Below, one piece after another: positions 41,536 to 50,208 of a stretch of DNA of 64,000 bases. Source of the stretch: Candidatus Poribacteria bacterium. Its GTDB lineage: Bacteria > Poribacteria > WGA-4E > WGA-3G. Under the pieces are notes generated by a model. The model was not told the DNA's origin. It was given only the letters and a program-made list of their open reading frames with translations, and ran no database searches. A program made the position numbers and the translations under genes. The stretch is taken from assembly GCA_022821725.1 (NCBI GenBank), contig JAJEDB010000039.1, forward strand, positions 62,001 through 126,000. The letters run 5' to 3'. Within the stretch, counting starts at the first letter, position 1. Every line of letters begins with the position of its first letter.

Positions 41536-41620
41536 AAAACGCCCCCCGTGCTATTCGGAAGTACCGGTTTCGCTAACCGCGAATCAACGCCGATTAGCAG
41601 TCGGCGTTGGGGCGTTTTTT
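41536..41620 (+). ncRNA. Structured three-way-junction RNA or complex terminator
   Basis: A 10-bp closing stem (AAAACGCCCC with GGGGCGTTTT) encloses two hairpins: ATTCG/CGAAT with inner CGGTT/AACCG and a one-sided 7-nt bulge, and AACGCCGA/TCGGCGTT. A T-run follows at 41615-41620. It may be the terminator of the cohesin gene, a regulatory leader of the dockerin gene, or both. It matches no riboswitch class I know. Confidence 0.6.
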
Positions 41621-41645
41621 AATGTGTACACAAGGGAGGAGTTTT

Positions 41646-42755
41646 TTGAGTTATCTAAAAAATATTTTACCTATTTGGGGGTTACTTGCACTATTTTTTG
41701 TTGCAAGCGGTGGCAGTGCTTATGCTTTTTCTGTTCTCGCACCACCGGATGAGAAAACCGGGGCACCGAATGAAGGCACTTGTGCGGATGTAGGTTGTCA
41801 TGCTCAGAATGCCCTGAACGTCTCCGGGGGGGCACTGATGCTGACGGTTCCCGAAACTTATGTTCCGAATGAAGTGTATACGATTGTTGTCGATTTATCA
41901 CGTGCAGGACAGAGCAAGTGGGGATTTGAAATGACTGCGTTGGATGCCAATGGGGCTCGCGCCGGTTCATTCACAGCCGGTGATGCGGCGGATACGCAGT
42001 TAACAGAAACAAACAGTAAGCAGTACATTCAGCATACTACTGCTGGCACTGCCGCAGGCACAAACGATGCACATGGTTGGGAGTTTAAGTGGACCGCCCC
42101 AGATGCTGATGTAGGACCCATCACCTTTTATGCTGCTGGGAACGCTGCCAATAGCGATTTCACACCTGCTGGAGATTATATCTACACAACGCAAGCCGAA
42201 TCGACACCGCCTGTGCCCGTCGTAGTCGGTATCGATTTTGTTGGGAACGTAGAGGCTACTACAATGGACGCTGATACGGGTGTTATCTATACCTTCCAAC
42301 TGACAAATGAAGGGAATATGCCGGATACTTTCACGCTTGAGGTGGCGGCATCCGCGGCTGCTACCGAAGCAGGGCTCGTAGGGTCTGTCAATATGGATTC
42401 GATACTGCTTGAGGCGGGAGCGACGCAAGAGGTTGTGTTCAGTGTCTCCGGGAACACTACGACACCACCAGGGGCTTATGACATCGATGTTATTGCAATA
42501 TCTGGGGCAGATAACCAGGTCCGTGTAAACTTACTGACAACGACAACAATAGAGGCACCCCCGCCCCCCCCGATGCCTTGGGATGTCAATGACGACGGGA
42601 TCGTGAATATTCAAGACTTGGTTTTGGTCGCGAGCGAATTCGGTCAGTCTGGAGAGGCTCTGAAAGGGGATATAAACGGTGATGGGACAGTAAATGTCCT
42701 CGATTTAGTGCTTGTGTCCTCGCATTTCGGTGAGAATACAAAGGTAGGTCAGTAA
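41646..42755 (+). CDS. Dockerin protein with choice-of-anchor V-like domain
   Basis: 369 residues from a TTG at 41646; GGAGGAG just upstream decides it. Order: signal peptide (1-28, ending GGSAYA); a choice-of-anchor V-like domain (30-165) containing GTCADVGCHAQN; a NEW3/CARDB-type beta domain (180-300); a proline run; and a type I dockerin at the C-terminus with two calcium loops, DVNDDGIVNIQD and DINGDGTVNVLD. Secreted. The dockerin should bind a cohesin such as that of the preceding gene; that is inference from family behaviour. Confidence 0.85.
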   Translation: MSYLKNILPIWGLLALFFVASGGSAYAFSVLAPPDEKTGAPNEGTCADVGCHAQNALNVSGGALMLTVPETYVPNEVYTIVVDLSRAGQSKWGFEMTALDANGARAGSFTAGDAADTQLTETNSKQYIQHTTAGTAAGTNDAHGWEFKWTAPDADVGPITFYAAGNAANSDFTPAGDYIYTTQAESTPPVPVVVGIDFVGNVEATTMDADTGVIYTFQLTNEGNMPDTFTLEVAASAAATEAGLVGSVNMDSILLEAGATQEVVFSVSGNTTTPPGAYDIDVIAISGADNQVRVNLLTTTTIEAPPPPPMPWDVNDDGIVNIQDLVLVASEFGQSGEALKGDINGDGTVNVLDLVLVSSHFGENTKVGQ

Positions 42756-42772
42756 AAAGGAAGGATTAAAAA

Positions 42773-43843
42773 ATGGCATCTAAATATCGCGTTGGAATTA
42801 TCGGATGTGGTGGTATCGCCAATGCTCATGCCCGTGGCTATCAGGGGGCTGAGCAAACCGAAATTGTTGCACTTGCCGATCCAGTTCAAGTCGCTCTTGA
42901 CAAATTCGCAGACACCTACGGCGTATCTACTGAAAACTGTTATTTGGATGCGCGCGAGATGCTGGATAACGAAGACCTTGATATCGTCAGTGTCGCGACG
43001 TGGCATACACTCCACGCGCCGATGACAATGGCAGCGTGTGCGCGAAGTCCAAAGGCGGTGCTCTGTGAAAAACCGATGGGGGTCAGCCTCGGTGAATGTG
43101 ATGAAATGTTAATCGTCGCGAATCGCAATAATGTCAAGATCGTTATCGGGCATCAGCGCCGCTTCAATTCCGCATGGACAGATGCCCGCAATCTCATTGC
43201 CGAAGGGGCAATCGGTGAACCTCGACAGATTGTCTGCCACGGAGGGCAAGGGTTACTGAATGACTGCTCACATCTCTTTGATATGATGCGCTATGTCATC
43301 GGCGACCCGGATCCGCAATGGGTTATTGGTAACGTTGAACGGAAAACGGAACGTTACGAACGCGGTATTCAGATTGAGGACCGGAGTGCTGGCGTTGTCG
43401 GATTTTCAAACGGTTGCATCGGTATGCTCTTGCAGGAGATCGGTAGACCGAACTATCAAGGCGGTATCGTCTACGGAACAGATGGGATCGCGGATGTAAC
43501 GGAGGGACGCGTCCGTCTCCTCAACAATAAGGCTGCAGACTGGGAAGAACGTCCCTCTGATGGAAGGGACCAACACGTCGCCCAAGCAACCGAACTGGTT
43601 GAGTGGATTGAGGGCGGTCCTGAACACCGCGGTGAGGCGAAGCATGGGCGCGCAGCTGTTGAAATTATAATGGCGATCTATGAGTCCGCACGTATGCACG
43701 AAGTTGTCCAATTACCACTGATGACGCATGCCAATCCATTGGATTTGATGATTGAAAGCGGAGAATTGCCCATCGAACGCCCAGGGCGTTACGACATCCG
43801 CGCGTTTTTATTGCACGGCGAATCCATGAAACCTGAAAATTAA
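42773..43843 (+). CDS. Gfo/Idh/MocA-family oxidoreductase
   Basis: 356 residues, NAD(P)-dependent sugar or inositol dehydrogenase family. Rossmann motif VGIIGCGGIANAHA, the catalytic-lysine segment LCEKPMG, and the C-terminal domain with GQGLLNDCSHLFDMMRY (family GG...DxGxHxxD region). Start ATG has AAGGA 9 nt upstream. 17 nt after the dockerin gene. The substrate cannot be read. A second member follows two genes downstream. Confidence 0.9.
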   Translation: MASKYRVGIIGCGGIANAHARGYQGAEQTEIVALADPVQVALDKFADTYGVSTENCYLDAREMLDNEDLDIVSVATWHTLHAPMTMAACARSPKAVLCEKPMGVSLGECDEMLIVANRNNVKIVIGHQRRFNSAWTDARNLIAEGAIGEPRQIVCHGGQGLLNDCSHLFDMMRYVIGDPDPQWVIGNVERKTERYERGIQIEDRSAGVVGFSNGCIGMLLQEIGRPNYQGGIVYGTDGIADVTEGRVRLLNNKAADWEERPSDGRDQHVAQATELVEWIEGGPEHRGEAKHGRAAVEIIMAIYESARMHEVVQLPLMTHANPLDLMIESGELPIERPGRYDIRAFLLHGESMKPEN

Positions 43844-43869
43844 AGGTCGCCTACGAGAATTAGAGAATT

Positions 43870-45105
43870 ATGCAGATTACACAAGGGGTGACTGTCGGCT
43901 TGACAGCACTACAACGTAACAAATTACGCTCTGTGCTCACAACCCTCGGGATTATCATCGGTATCGCGGCGGTTGTAGCTGTTGTTTCTGTTGGCGGTGG
44001 TGCCGAACACCTTATGCTCGCTGAATTAGAACGGATCGGCGGTGCAGGGTTGATTGTCTGCTTTCGGAAAGACACGTTTCGTAGAGAGGATGGTTCCTAC
44101 TACGAAAATAAGCATCCAGCGTATATTGAATACGAAGACTTGGACTTTCTCTTGGAGAATTGTCCCTCTCTTAAAGCAGCCACAGCACTATCACAAGAGA
44201 ATCTCACCGTATCACACAAGCACGTGAATCAATCGCTTGAGATTTGGGGCGTGACACCTTTCTATGAAGAGGTTAATAATTGGTACATTCAAGCCGGCAG
44301 ATTTATTACGGAAAGTGACATGGAACGCAGAGAACCCGTCTGTATCATCGGTTCTGAAGTCCGTAAGGACCTCTTTGAGAGGGAAGACCCGATTGGTCTT
44401 GAATTGAGAGTCGGTGAAGAGCGGTTCACCGTCATCGGGGTCATGGAGGAGAAGGGCAACAATATGGCGAGTGAGGGGTGGGATAATCGAGTGATTATCC
44501 CCCTTACCACAATGGAAATTCGTTATATCGGGCAGATGAAAGGACGGCTCTTCTTGTGGGCACAAGCCGAGAGTTATGAAAAAGTGGAACAAGCCGTCGC
44601 TGAAATCAAAGTTGCGATGCGACAACAACACGGAGACGAAAAATATTTTGAATTCTTCACGGCGAAGGAGATTATAAAACAGGTAGGCAACGTCAGTCGG
44701 ATTGTGCAGGTACTTTTGGGCGGTGTCGCAAGTGTTGCCTTGTTCGTGGGTGGCATTGGCATCATGAATATTATGCTGGTTTCTGTAACGGAGAGAACCC
44801 GGGAAATCGGCTTGCGCAAAGCCCTGGGTGCAAAGCGTCGCGACATTCTGATCCAATTCCTCATTGAAGCCATCGTTTTGAGTGTTTGCGGTGGGCTTAT
44901 CGGCATTCTCATCGGAAGCAGTCTCGCCTCTATTTCCGGTTTGATTATTTCAAAACTCATGAATGCAAGTTGGCCCGCTGTTGTTTCTGTCCAAGCCGCT
45001 TTAATCGCGTTTAGTGTTTCCGCATTAATCGGTATATTTTTTGGACTCTATCCAGCGAACAAAGCCGCAGGTCTTACGCCAACAGAGGCACTGCGTCATG
45101 ACTAA
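43870..45105 (+). CDS. MacB-like ABC permease
   Basis: 411 residues: MacB periplasmic core domain (about 20-250) between the first membrane segment (LTTLGIIIGIAAVVAVVSVG) and three C-terminal FtsX segments. SVTERTREIGLRKALGAKRRDILIQF is the FtsX signature loop. It exports or extrudes a substrate with an ATPase; none is adjacent, and the LolD/MacB-type ATPase at 53004 is a possible partner. The Shine-Dalgarno is weak. It lies between two Gfo/Idh/MocA genes. Confidence 0.9.
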   Translation: MQITQGVTVGLTALQRNKLRSVLTTLGIIIGIAAVVAVVSVGGGAEHLMLAELERIGGAGLIVCFRKDTFRREDGSYYENKHPAYIEYEDLDFLLENCPSLKAATALSQENLTVSHKHVNQSLEIWGVTPFYEEVNNWYIQAGRFITESDMERREPVCIIGSEVRKDLFEREDPIGLELRVGEERFTVIGVMEEKGNNMASEGWDNRVIIPLTTMEIRYIGQMKGRLFLWAQAESYEKVEQAVAEIKVAMRQQHGDEKYFEFFTAKEIIKQVGNVSRIVQVLLGGVASVALFVGGIGIMNIMLVSVTERTREIGLRKALGAKRRDILIQFLIEAIVLSVCGGLIGILIGSSLASISGLIISKLMNASWPAVVSVQAALIAFSVSALIGIFFGLYPANKAAGLTPTEALRHD

Positions 45106-45206
45106 AATTACATCATTTCACACCTCTCCCGCAAAATCAAAGTTTATGAGAAATTAAAATAGCAAATTTTGGCTTGCAAGTTACGTCGAAAAAAGGAGCA
45201 CGTGCT

Positions 45207-46253
45207 GTGTCAAATCGAACAACAAAAGTTCGCACCGCTGTCGTTGGACTCGGTTGGCCCGGGATGCAACATCTTAAAGGTTATACTGCCGATCCGCGTT
45301 CAGAAGTGATTGCCGTCTGCGATTTAGATAAGAAGCAGGTCAAGCAGGTAGCATCGGAGTATAAAATACCGAATACGTATACCAACCACTTAGAGATGTT
45401 GAAGAATAAGGATATAGATGCCGTTAGCGTTTGTCTACCGAACTTCCTCCATGCCCCTATCTCTATTGATGCGTTGAACGCTGGCAAGCATGTGCTTTGT
45501 GAAAAGCCTCCGGCGCGAAGTGCACAGGAAGCAAAGGCTATGGCGGATACCGCCACTCAAAATGAAAAGACCTTAATGTATGCCCTCGTGCAGCGGTTTG
45601 ATGGGAGTACCCAGCGGCTCAAGCAGTTGATACGGGAAGGTGAACTCGGTGAAATTTATTTCGGCAAAGCGGGTTATGTCCGACGGCGGGGTATTCCTAT
45701 CGGCAAGGAAGGGTGGTTTGTCGATAAAGAACGCGCAGGCGGTGGTGCTCTCATTGATATTGGGGTCCATGCGTTAGATTGTGTCTGGTGGCTCATGAAT
45801 TCTCCGAGACCCGTTGAAGTTATGGGAACCGCCTATTCTCACTTTAAGCATCTGGTGCCTGATGACGTTAAATACGATGTTGACGATGCGACCTTTGCAC
45901 ACATCCGATTTGAAAATGGCGCGACGATTATCCTTGAAACAACGTGGGCACTGAATTTACCGGGTGACAACTACATTAAAGTTGCAGGAACGAAGGCAGG
46001 CGCGACGCTCAGTCCGTTTACCCTTTACACGGAAGAAGATGGCAAAGACTTGGATAAACCGCTTAGCGCACCCCCGATTAACGGATTCGACGAAGAGGTA
46101 AAGCACTTCGTGGCGTGCATTGTTGATGGCAAAGAACCTATCTCCTCAGCCGAACAGGGTATCATGCTGATGCAGATGCTCGATGGTATCTACGAATCCG
46201 CAGAAAAGGGACGATCTGTGCCTATCGCAGATCTAAGTGCCGCGACCGGATGA
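45207..46253 (+). CDS. Gfo/Idh/MocA-family oxidoreductase, second copy
   Basis: 348 residues from a GTG at 45207, with AAAGGAG 8 nt upstream; an in-frame TTG at 45174 is less likely. Rossmann motif AVVGLGWPGMQHLKGY (altered from the usual GxGxxG to GLGWPG), LCEKPPA, and GGGALIDIGVHALDCVWWL, the D-x-G-x-H-x-x-D catalytic signature. The stop overlaps the start of the next gene (ATGA), so the oxidoreductase and the ABC-2 exporter are translationally coupled. Confidence 0.9.
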   Translation: MSNRTTKVRTAVVGLGWPGMQHLKGYTADPRSEVIAVCDLDKKQVKQVASEYKIPNTYTNHLEMLKNKDIDAVSVCLPNFLHAPISIDALNAGKHVLCEKPPARSAQEAKAMADTATQNEKTLMYALVQRFDGSTQRLKQLIREGELGEIYFGKAGYVRRRGIPIGKEGWFVDKERAGGGALIDIGVHALDCVWWLMNSPRPVEVMGTAYSHFKHLVPDDVKYDVDDATFAHIRFENGATIILETTWALNLPGDNYIKVAGTKAGATLSPFTLYTEEDGKDLDKPLSAPPINGFDEEVKHFVACIVDGKEPISSAEQGIMLMQMLDGIYESAEKGRSVPIADLSAATG

Positions 46254-47065
46254 GATCCCTCTGTTTCGCATTCCAGGTCTATCTGGCGTTTGCAAAAAAA
46301 TCGTTTCAGAGACGGATGCAATATCGGGTGGCAAACCTCGCAGGTTTGACGACCAATTTCTTCTTTCTGCTGGTGCATATCTTTGTCTATACCGCTTTCT
46401 ACGCAGCGCGTCCGGCGCCCCAACCCCTGAGTCTGGATGAAATTATCACATATTTCGTTCTGTGTCAGGTCTCTTTCATGCTCATGCCGTTTTGGGGGAC
46501 GCGCTCTGAAGTTACGAGCGCGATTAAAGACGGCAGTGTTGCTCTCCAATTAACCAAGCCGGTCGACTTCCAAGCGTATTGGTTTGCCGATGAGTGTGGT
46601 AGAGCCCTGTATTACTTACTCATGCGGGGATTACCGACTTTTCTTATCAGCCTTCTCTTCTTCAAGGTTACAATCCCGCAGCAGCCCACCGTTTTAATGG
46701 CGTTTACAGTTTCAATGATGCTCGCTGTTTTCATGAGTAATGCCATCACGATAACAATCTTTAGCTCAGGGTTCTGGACACTGGATACAACAGGAATTTC
46801 TGGAATGTCTTATTCCATAATTACCCTATTTTCTGGAATGTTGGTCCCGATCGCGCTATGGCCCGAATGGTTGGCACACATCGCCAGGTGGCTGCCCTTT
46901 GAAGGCTTAATTGACATCCCGTTTAGTATCTATTTAGGCAAGATTACAGGTATTGCGGTCTGGATTGCCATAGGCAAACAAATGGTGTGGAACCTCTTTT
47001 TTATTGGGTTGGGACGACTTTTCTTAACCCGTGGTTTTTCGCGGCTCGTTATACAAGGCGGTTAG
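46250..47065 (+). CDS. ABC-2 family permease, subunit A
   Basis: 271 residues, six membrane segments, DUF990-like ABC-2 permease. LTKPVDFQAYWFADECGRAL and SGMLVPIALWPEWLAHIARWLPFEGLIDIPFSIYLG carry the family pattern. The ATG overlaps the preceding stop in ATGA. Forms with the next permease gene and the ATPase at 48198 a complete exporter, of a kind tied to polysaccharide or drug export; substrate unknown. Confidence 0.87.
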   Translation: MRSLCFAFQVYLAFAKKSFQRRMQYRVANLAGLTTNFFFLLVHIFVYTAFYAARPAPQPLSLDEIITYFVLCQVSFMLMPFWGTRSEVTSAIKDGSVALQLTKPVDFQAYWFADECGRALYYLLMRGLPTFLISLLFFKVTIPQQPTVLMAFTVSMMLAVFMSNAITITIFSSGFWTLDTTGISGMSYSIITLFSGMLVPIALWPEWLAHIARWLPFEGLIDIPFSIYLGKITGIAVWIAIGKQMVWNLFFIGLGRLFLTRGFSRLVIQGG

Positions 47066-47083
47066 TAGCGGATTTCCCAAAAA

Positions 47084-47884
47084 ATGCACCATCTTTCTCT
47101 CTACTTCCATTTCGTCAAACTTCGTATCCGATCGCAGATCGAATACCGACTTTCCTTCGTCTTTGACGTATGTGCGCAGGCGAGCATCTCTGTCATCGAC
47201 TTTTTCATGATTGCCCTTCTCTTTAACCGTTTTAAAGAATTAGCGGGATGGAGTCTTTGGGAAGTCGGATTCCTCTACGGCATGATTGGTATCTGTTTTG
47301 CTGTCGCCGAGATGGTAGGGCGGGGATTTGATGTCTTTCAGAGAAATATTGTGCGTGGGGACTTCGATACGGTCCTCATCCGTCCACTTGGCACCTTCTT
47401 TCAAGTTTTTGCACATGAATTTCTACTCCGTCGATTAGGGAGGATAGCACAAGCCCTCGTTGTATTTCTTATTGCTAATTCGCAGTTGGCTGTGGCTTGG
47501 TCACTTACCAAAGTAGGGTATCTGTTCATTTCGTTGGTAGGCGGTACCTGTTTTTTTGTCGGTCTCTTCGTCATTGGCGCGACAAGTTGTTTTTGGACTG
47601 TCCAATCCATTGAGATTATCAATATCTTCACGAACGGCGGCGTTTTCATGGGGAGTTACCCGTTTTCCATTTATCGATGGTGGTTTCGGCATTTTTTTAC
47701 CTTTATTGTCCCATTGGCGTGTGTCAACTATTTTCCATCCCTATTTCTGCTTGAAAAAATTGGAGCGTCAGGTGTTTCACCGATCGGTGTACACTTAGCA
47801 CCCTGCGCGGGGTTCCTGTTTCTCGGTATCACTGTGTTATTTTGGAGATGGGGGGTCTTGCACTACCAAAGCACGGGTTTTTAA
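47084..47884 (+). CDS. ABC-2 family permease, subunit B
   Basis: 266 residues, six membrane segments, same DUF990-like family as the preceding gene, with the conserved RGDFDTVLIRPLGTFFQVFAHEF loop. 18 nt separates the two; no good Shine-Dalgarno, so reinitiation or coupling is likely. Heterodimeric permease with subunit A. Confidence 0.87.
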   Translation: MHHLSLYFHFVKLRIRSQIEYRLSFVFDVCAQASISVIDFFMIALLFNRFKELAGWSLWEVGFLYGMIGICFAVAEMVGRGFDVFQRNIVRGDFDTVLIRPLGTFFQVFAHEFLLRRLGRIAQALVVFLIANSQLAVAWSLTKVGYLFISLVGGTCFFVGLFVIGATSCFWTVQSIEIINIFTNGGVFMGSYPFSIYRWWFRHFFTFIVPLACVNYFPSLFLLEKIGASGVSPIGVHLAPCAGFLFLGITVLFWRWGVLHYQSTGF

Positions 47885-47973
47885 TTTATTGCTTCTGGGC
47901 CGCTGCGTCCGTTGTCCTTGCGGGTTTTCGGTTCATTCGCGACTGGATTTGAGAATTTTGACATTAATTGTAG

Positions 47974-47992
47974 CATAAACTTTTAGTTTGTG
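47974..47992. repeat. Short hairpin shared with the MITE-like element
   Basis: CATAAACT-TTT-AGTTTGTG, preceded by TGTAG as in 31171-31194. Only this inner hairpin of the element at 31147 recurs here; the terminal inverted repeats are absent. Confidence 0.45.
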
Positions 47993-48052
47993 CAGTTTTA
48001 TGGTGGAGCCCAAAAACAGATAGGCCCTTTCCCGTTGAAACCCAAAAACGCA

Positions 48053-48197
48053 GCCTGCAACAATACGCAGAAATACGCAGAAATGCCCAAGCAAAGACCC
48101 CAAGCAAAAACCCCAAGCAAAAACACGCAGGCGACTCGGACACAGAAACCACTAAAGTTTTAAATTCTACTGCTTATCCGCAAGGTAAGTTAAAAAA
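48053..48197 (+). repeat. Composite CCGCAAGG element, copy A
   Basis: Starts GCCTGCAACAATACGCAGAA, carries short internal duplications (ATACGCAGAA twice, CCCAAGCAAAAA three times), closes its head with ACACGCAGGC, then about 45 nt later ends TCCGCAAGGTAAGTTAAA directly before the ATPase start codon. GCCTGC and GCAGGC are inverted ends of the head. AAGG is the only Shine-Dalgarno candidate for the ATPase. Confidence 0.75.
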
Positions 48198-49199
48198 ATG
48201 ATTGAAGTTGACAACCTTAGCAAAATTTTCAAGATCTATCATCACCGCAAAGGATTTTTCGGGAGTTTTGCGAATCTCTTTTCGCGCAAACACCGCATTG
48301 TCCAAGCCGTAGACCAGGTTTCCTTCACCGTCAAACGCGGCGAAATTGTGGGGTATTTGGGGCCAAATGGTGCTGGAAAGTCAACGACTATCAAAATGCT
48401 GACTGGCATTTTGGTGCCGACATCGGGCAGTGTGACCGTGAATGGATATATCCCACATCGTCAACGAAAAGAAAATGCCAAGCACATTGGGGTCGTGTTT
48501 GGGCAAAGATCGCATCTGTGGTTCGATTTACCTGTTCAAGAATCATTTGAGTTGTTGCAGCGTATCTATCGGATCCCAGAGACACAATACCGCTACAATG
48601 TCGAGGTATTTGACGAATTGCTCAGCCTTGGCGATTTTTTCCAGACACCTGTGCGCCAGTTGAGTCTCGGTCAGCGGATGCGTGCCGACATCGCGGCTGC
48701 ACTGCTCCACAATCCAGATATTCTATTTCTTGATGAACCCACGATCGGTTTAGATGTTGTCGCCAAGGCACGTATTCGACAGTTTATTCAGAAAATTAAC
48801 GCTGAACGGCAGGTCACGATTGTATTGACAACCCACGATTTAGATGATGTCGAGAAACTCTGCAAGCGTGTGATTCTCATTGACAACGCACGTCTCTGTT
48901 TTGACGGAGAACTTGCCAGGCTGCGGCGGTTGCTATCAACGGAACGGCTTTTGACTGTTGATTATGCTGAAGTCTATCCGGACATCAGCATTCCCAGTGC
49001 ATACGTTACCTATCAGGAAGGTGCCCGCGTGCAGTATCGATTCTCTCCTGAAGAAATCAGCACAGCGGATCTCATCGGGGCAATCCTTCAGAAATTCAAG
49101 ATTATAGACATATCCGTTCAGGAACCTGATATTGAAGAGTTAATCAAAACCGTTTACGAGGATAATTCTTTAATTTTTCCTTGCGGAGAAACGACGTGA
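48198..49199 (+). CDS. ABC-2 exporter ATP-binding protein
   Basis: 333 residues. Walker A GPNGAGKST (about residues 56-64), Q-loop VVFGQRSHLWFDLP, signature LSLGQRMRAD, Walker B ILFLDEPTIGLD, H-loop LTTHDLDDVEKLC. An extra N-terminal region KGFFGSFANLFSRKHR is typical of ATPases paired with DUF990-type permeases. A C-terminal regulatory tail follows. The last nine or so residues (LIFPCGETT) are encoded by the end of an inverted copy of the CCGCAAGG element, so the original C-terminus may have been replaced. Confidence 0.92.
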   Translation: MIEVDNLSKIFKIYHHRKGFFGSFANLFSRKHRIVQAVDQVSFTVKRGEIVGYLGPNGAGKSTTIKMLTGILVPTSGSVTVNGYIPHRQRKENAKHIGVVFGQRSHLWFDLPVQESFELLQRIYRIPETQYRYNVEVFDELLSLGDFFQTPVRQLSLGQRMRADIAAALLHNPDILFLDEPTIGLDVVAKARIRQFIQKINAERQVTIVLTTHDLDDVEKLCKRVILIDNARLCFDGELARLRRLLSTERLLTVDYAEVYPDISIPSAYVTYQEGARVQYRFSPEEISTADLIGAILQKFKIIDISVQEPDIEELIKTVYEDNSLIFPCGETT

Positions 49200-49274
49200 G
49201 TTCCGGATTTGACATGTTTTTCTTAAATCCGCCTGCGTGTTTTTGCTTGGGTATTTCTGCGTATTGTTGCAGGC
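49167..49274 (-). repeat. Composite CCGCAAGG element, inverted copy B
   Basis: Reverse complement of the composite element: on the minus strand GCCTGCAACAATACGCAGAA through ACACGCAGGC (49231-49274), then GCGGATTTAAGAAA, ending CCGCAAGGAAAAATTAAAGA inside the ATPase gene. It faces copy A across the ATPase gene. Confidence 0.75.
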
Positions 49275-49358
49275 TACGGTTTTTATATTTCACTAAGAAC
49301 TTTACGCTTGAACGTAAATTGACAGAGCCGATATCTCAAGATGCACGATCGGATTGAC

Positions 49359-49388
49359 TTGACAAATCCAAAATCTATAAGGTAAAAT
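49359..49388 (+). promoter_or_regulatory. Promoter of the LamG gene
   Basis: TTGACA (49359-49364), 18-nt spacer, TAAAAT (49383-49388), about 54 nt before the start codon. Confidence 0.6.
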
Positions 49389-49441
49389 ATATGATAGTTT
49401 TCACCGACCTTAATTTCTATAACCAAAAGGAGCAATTAAAA

Positions 49442-50206
49442 ATGCGTTTAAGGAATATCAGAATAGTCTGTGTACTCGCTGCATTTCTCACGATGTTCTG
49501 CTATGTAACAGCGGCGGATGCACAAGATTTCGTAATAGATGGACTCGTCGCCATGTGGACGCTCAATGAAGCGGATATCGACGGTAAAACTGTCAAGGAT
49601 GTCTTTGGTGGCAAAGATGCGAAGATCGAAGGCACCCTTAAATCCGTCGAAGGGGCAGCTGATGGCACGGGAGAAGCCTTGGAATTTGAAGGGGATAGTT
49701 ACATCGAAATCCCAGCGATGGGTGAGTTTGAGCATGTGAGTATTGAATGCTATGCGCTTGAAGGACAGTTCGGTGGCATTCAAGGCATTGTCTCTACATG
49801 GCAGTGGGCGGCTGGCAAAGTCCACTTCAAATTTGAGGGTAACCAAATCCAAGTTCATAAGAACGATGGTGTGAAAATCCGCCTAAATGCTGAGGAGGAG
49901 CGGTGGTATCACATCATTTACACCAGCAATACCAAAGACAATGAGCTGAAACTCTATGTTGATGGTGAATTGGTTGACGAAGGAAACGCCGGCGCAACCC
50001 CTGAACTGATGGACGAACGCCGTATCGGTAGCGAACACGACGGTAGATTCCTGATCGGTATGATTGATAACGTCCGTATTTATGACCGGATCCTTGACGA
50101 AGACGAGGTTGCACAGAATTTTGAGTCGCAGAGCGATCAATTGCCTGTGGAACCCGCTGGTAAACTCTCAGCCACTTGGGGCTACCTCAAAGCATTGAGA
50201 AATTAA
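49442..50206 (+). CDS. Secreted LamG/concanavalin-fold protein
   Basis: 254 residues from the ATG at 49442, AAAAGGAG 9 nt upstream. Signal peptide ends near TAADA. A single LamG-like jelly-roll follows (LVAMWTLNEADIDGKTVKD, GTGEALEFEGDSYIEIP, WYHIIYTSNTKDNELKLYVDGELV, IGMIDNVRIYDRILDEDEV), the type that binds carbohydrate or protein ligands. Secreted or surface. The C-terminus LSATWGYLKALRN shows no sorting signal I recognise. Confidence 0.85.
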   Translation: MRLRNIRIVCVLAAFLTMFCYVTAADAQDFVIDGLVAMWTLNEADIDGKTVKDVFGGKDAKIEGTLKSVEGAADGTGEALEFEGDSYIEIPAMGEFEHVSIECYALEGQFGGIQGIVSTWQWAAGKVHFKFEGNQIQVHKNDGVKIRLNAEEERWYHIIYTSNTKDNELKLYVDGELVDEGNAGATPELMDERRIGSEHDGRFLIGMIDNVRIYDRILDEDEVAQNFESQSDQLPVEPAGKLSATWGYLKALRN

Positions 50207-50208
50207 AG

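Noticed and set aside
41536..41620. Known riboswitch (cyclic-di-GMP or cobalamin type) between the cohesin and dockerin genes
   Set aside because: I compared the conserved motifs I remember for those classes and did not find them; only a structured RNA or terminator is supported.
44212..44856. 214-codon minus-strand frame
   Set aside because: Antisense to the MacB-like permease; no start signal and no family resemblance.
48053..48132. Possible CRISPR-like array
   Set aside because: The ATACGCAGAA and CCCAAGCAAAAA units are adjacent short duplications without spacers of constant length, and no cas genes are present.
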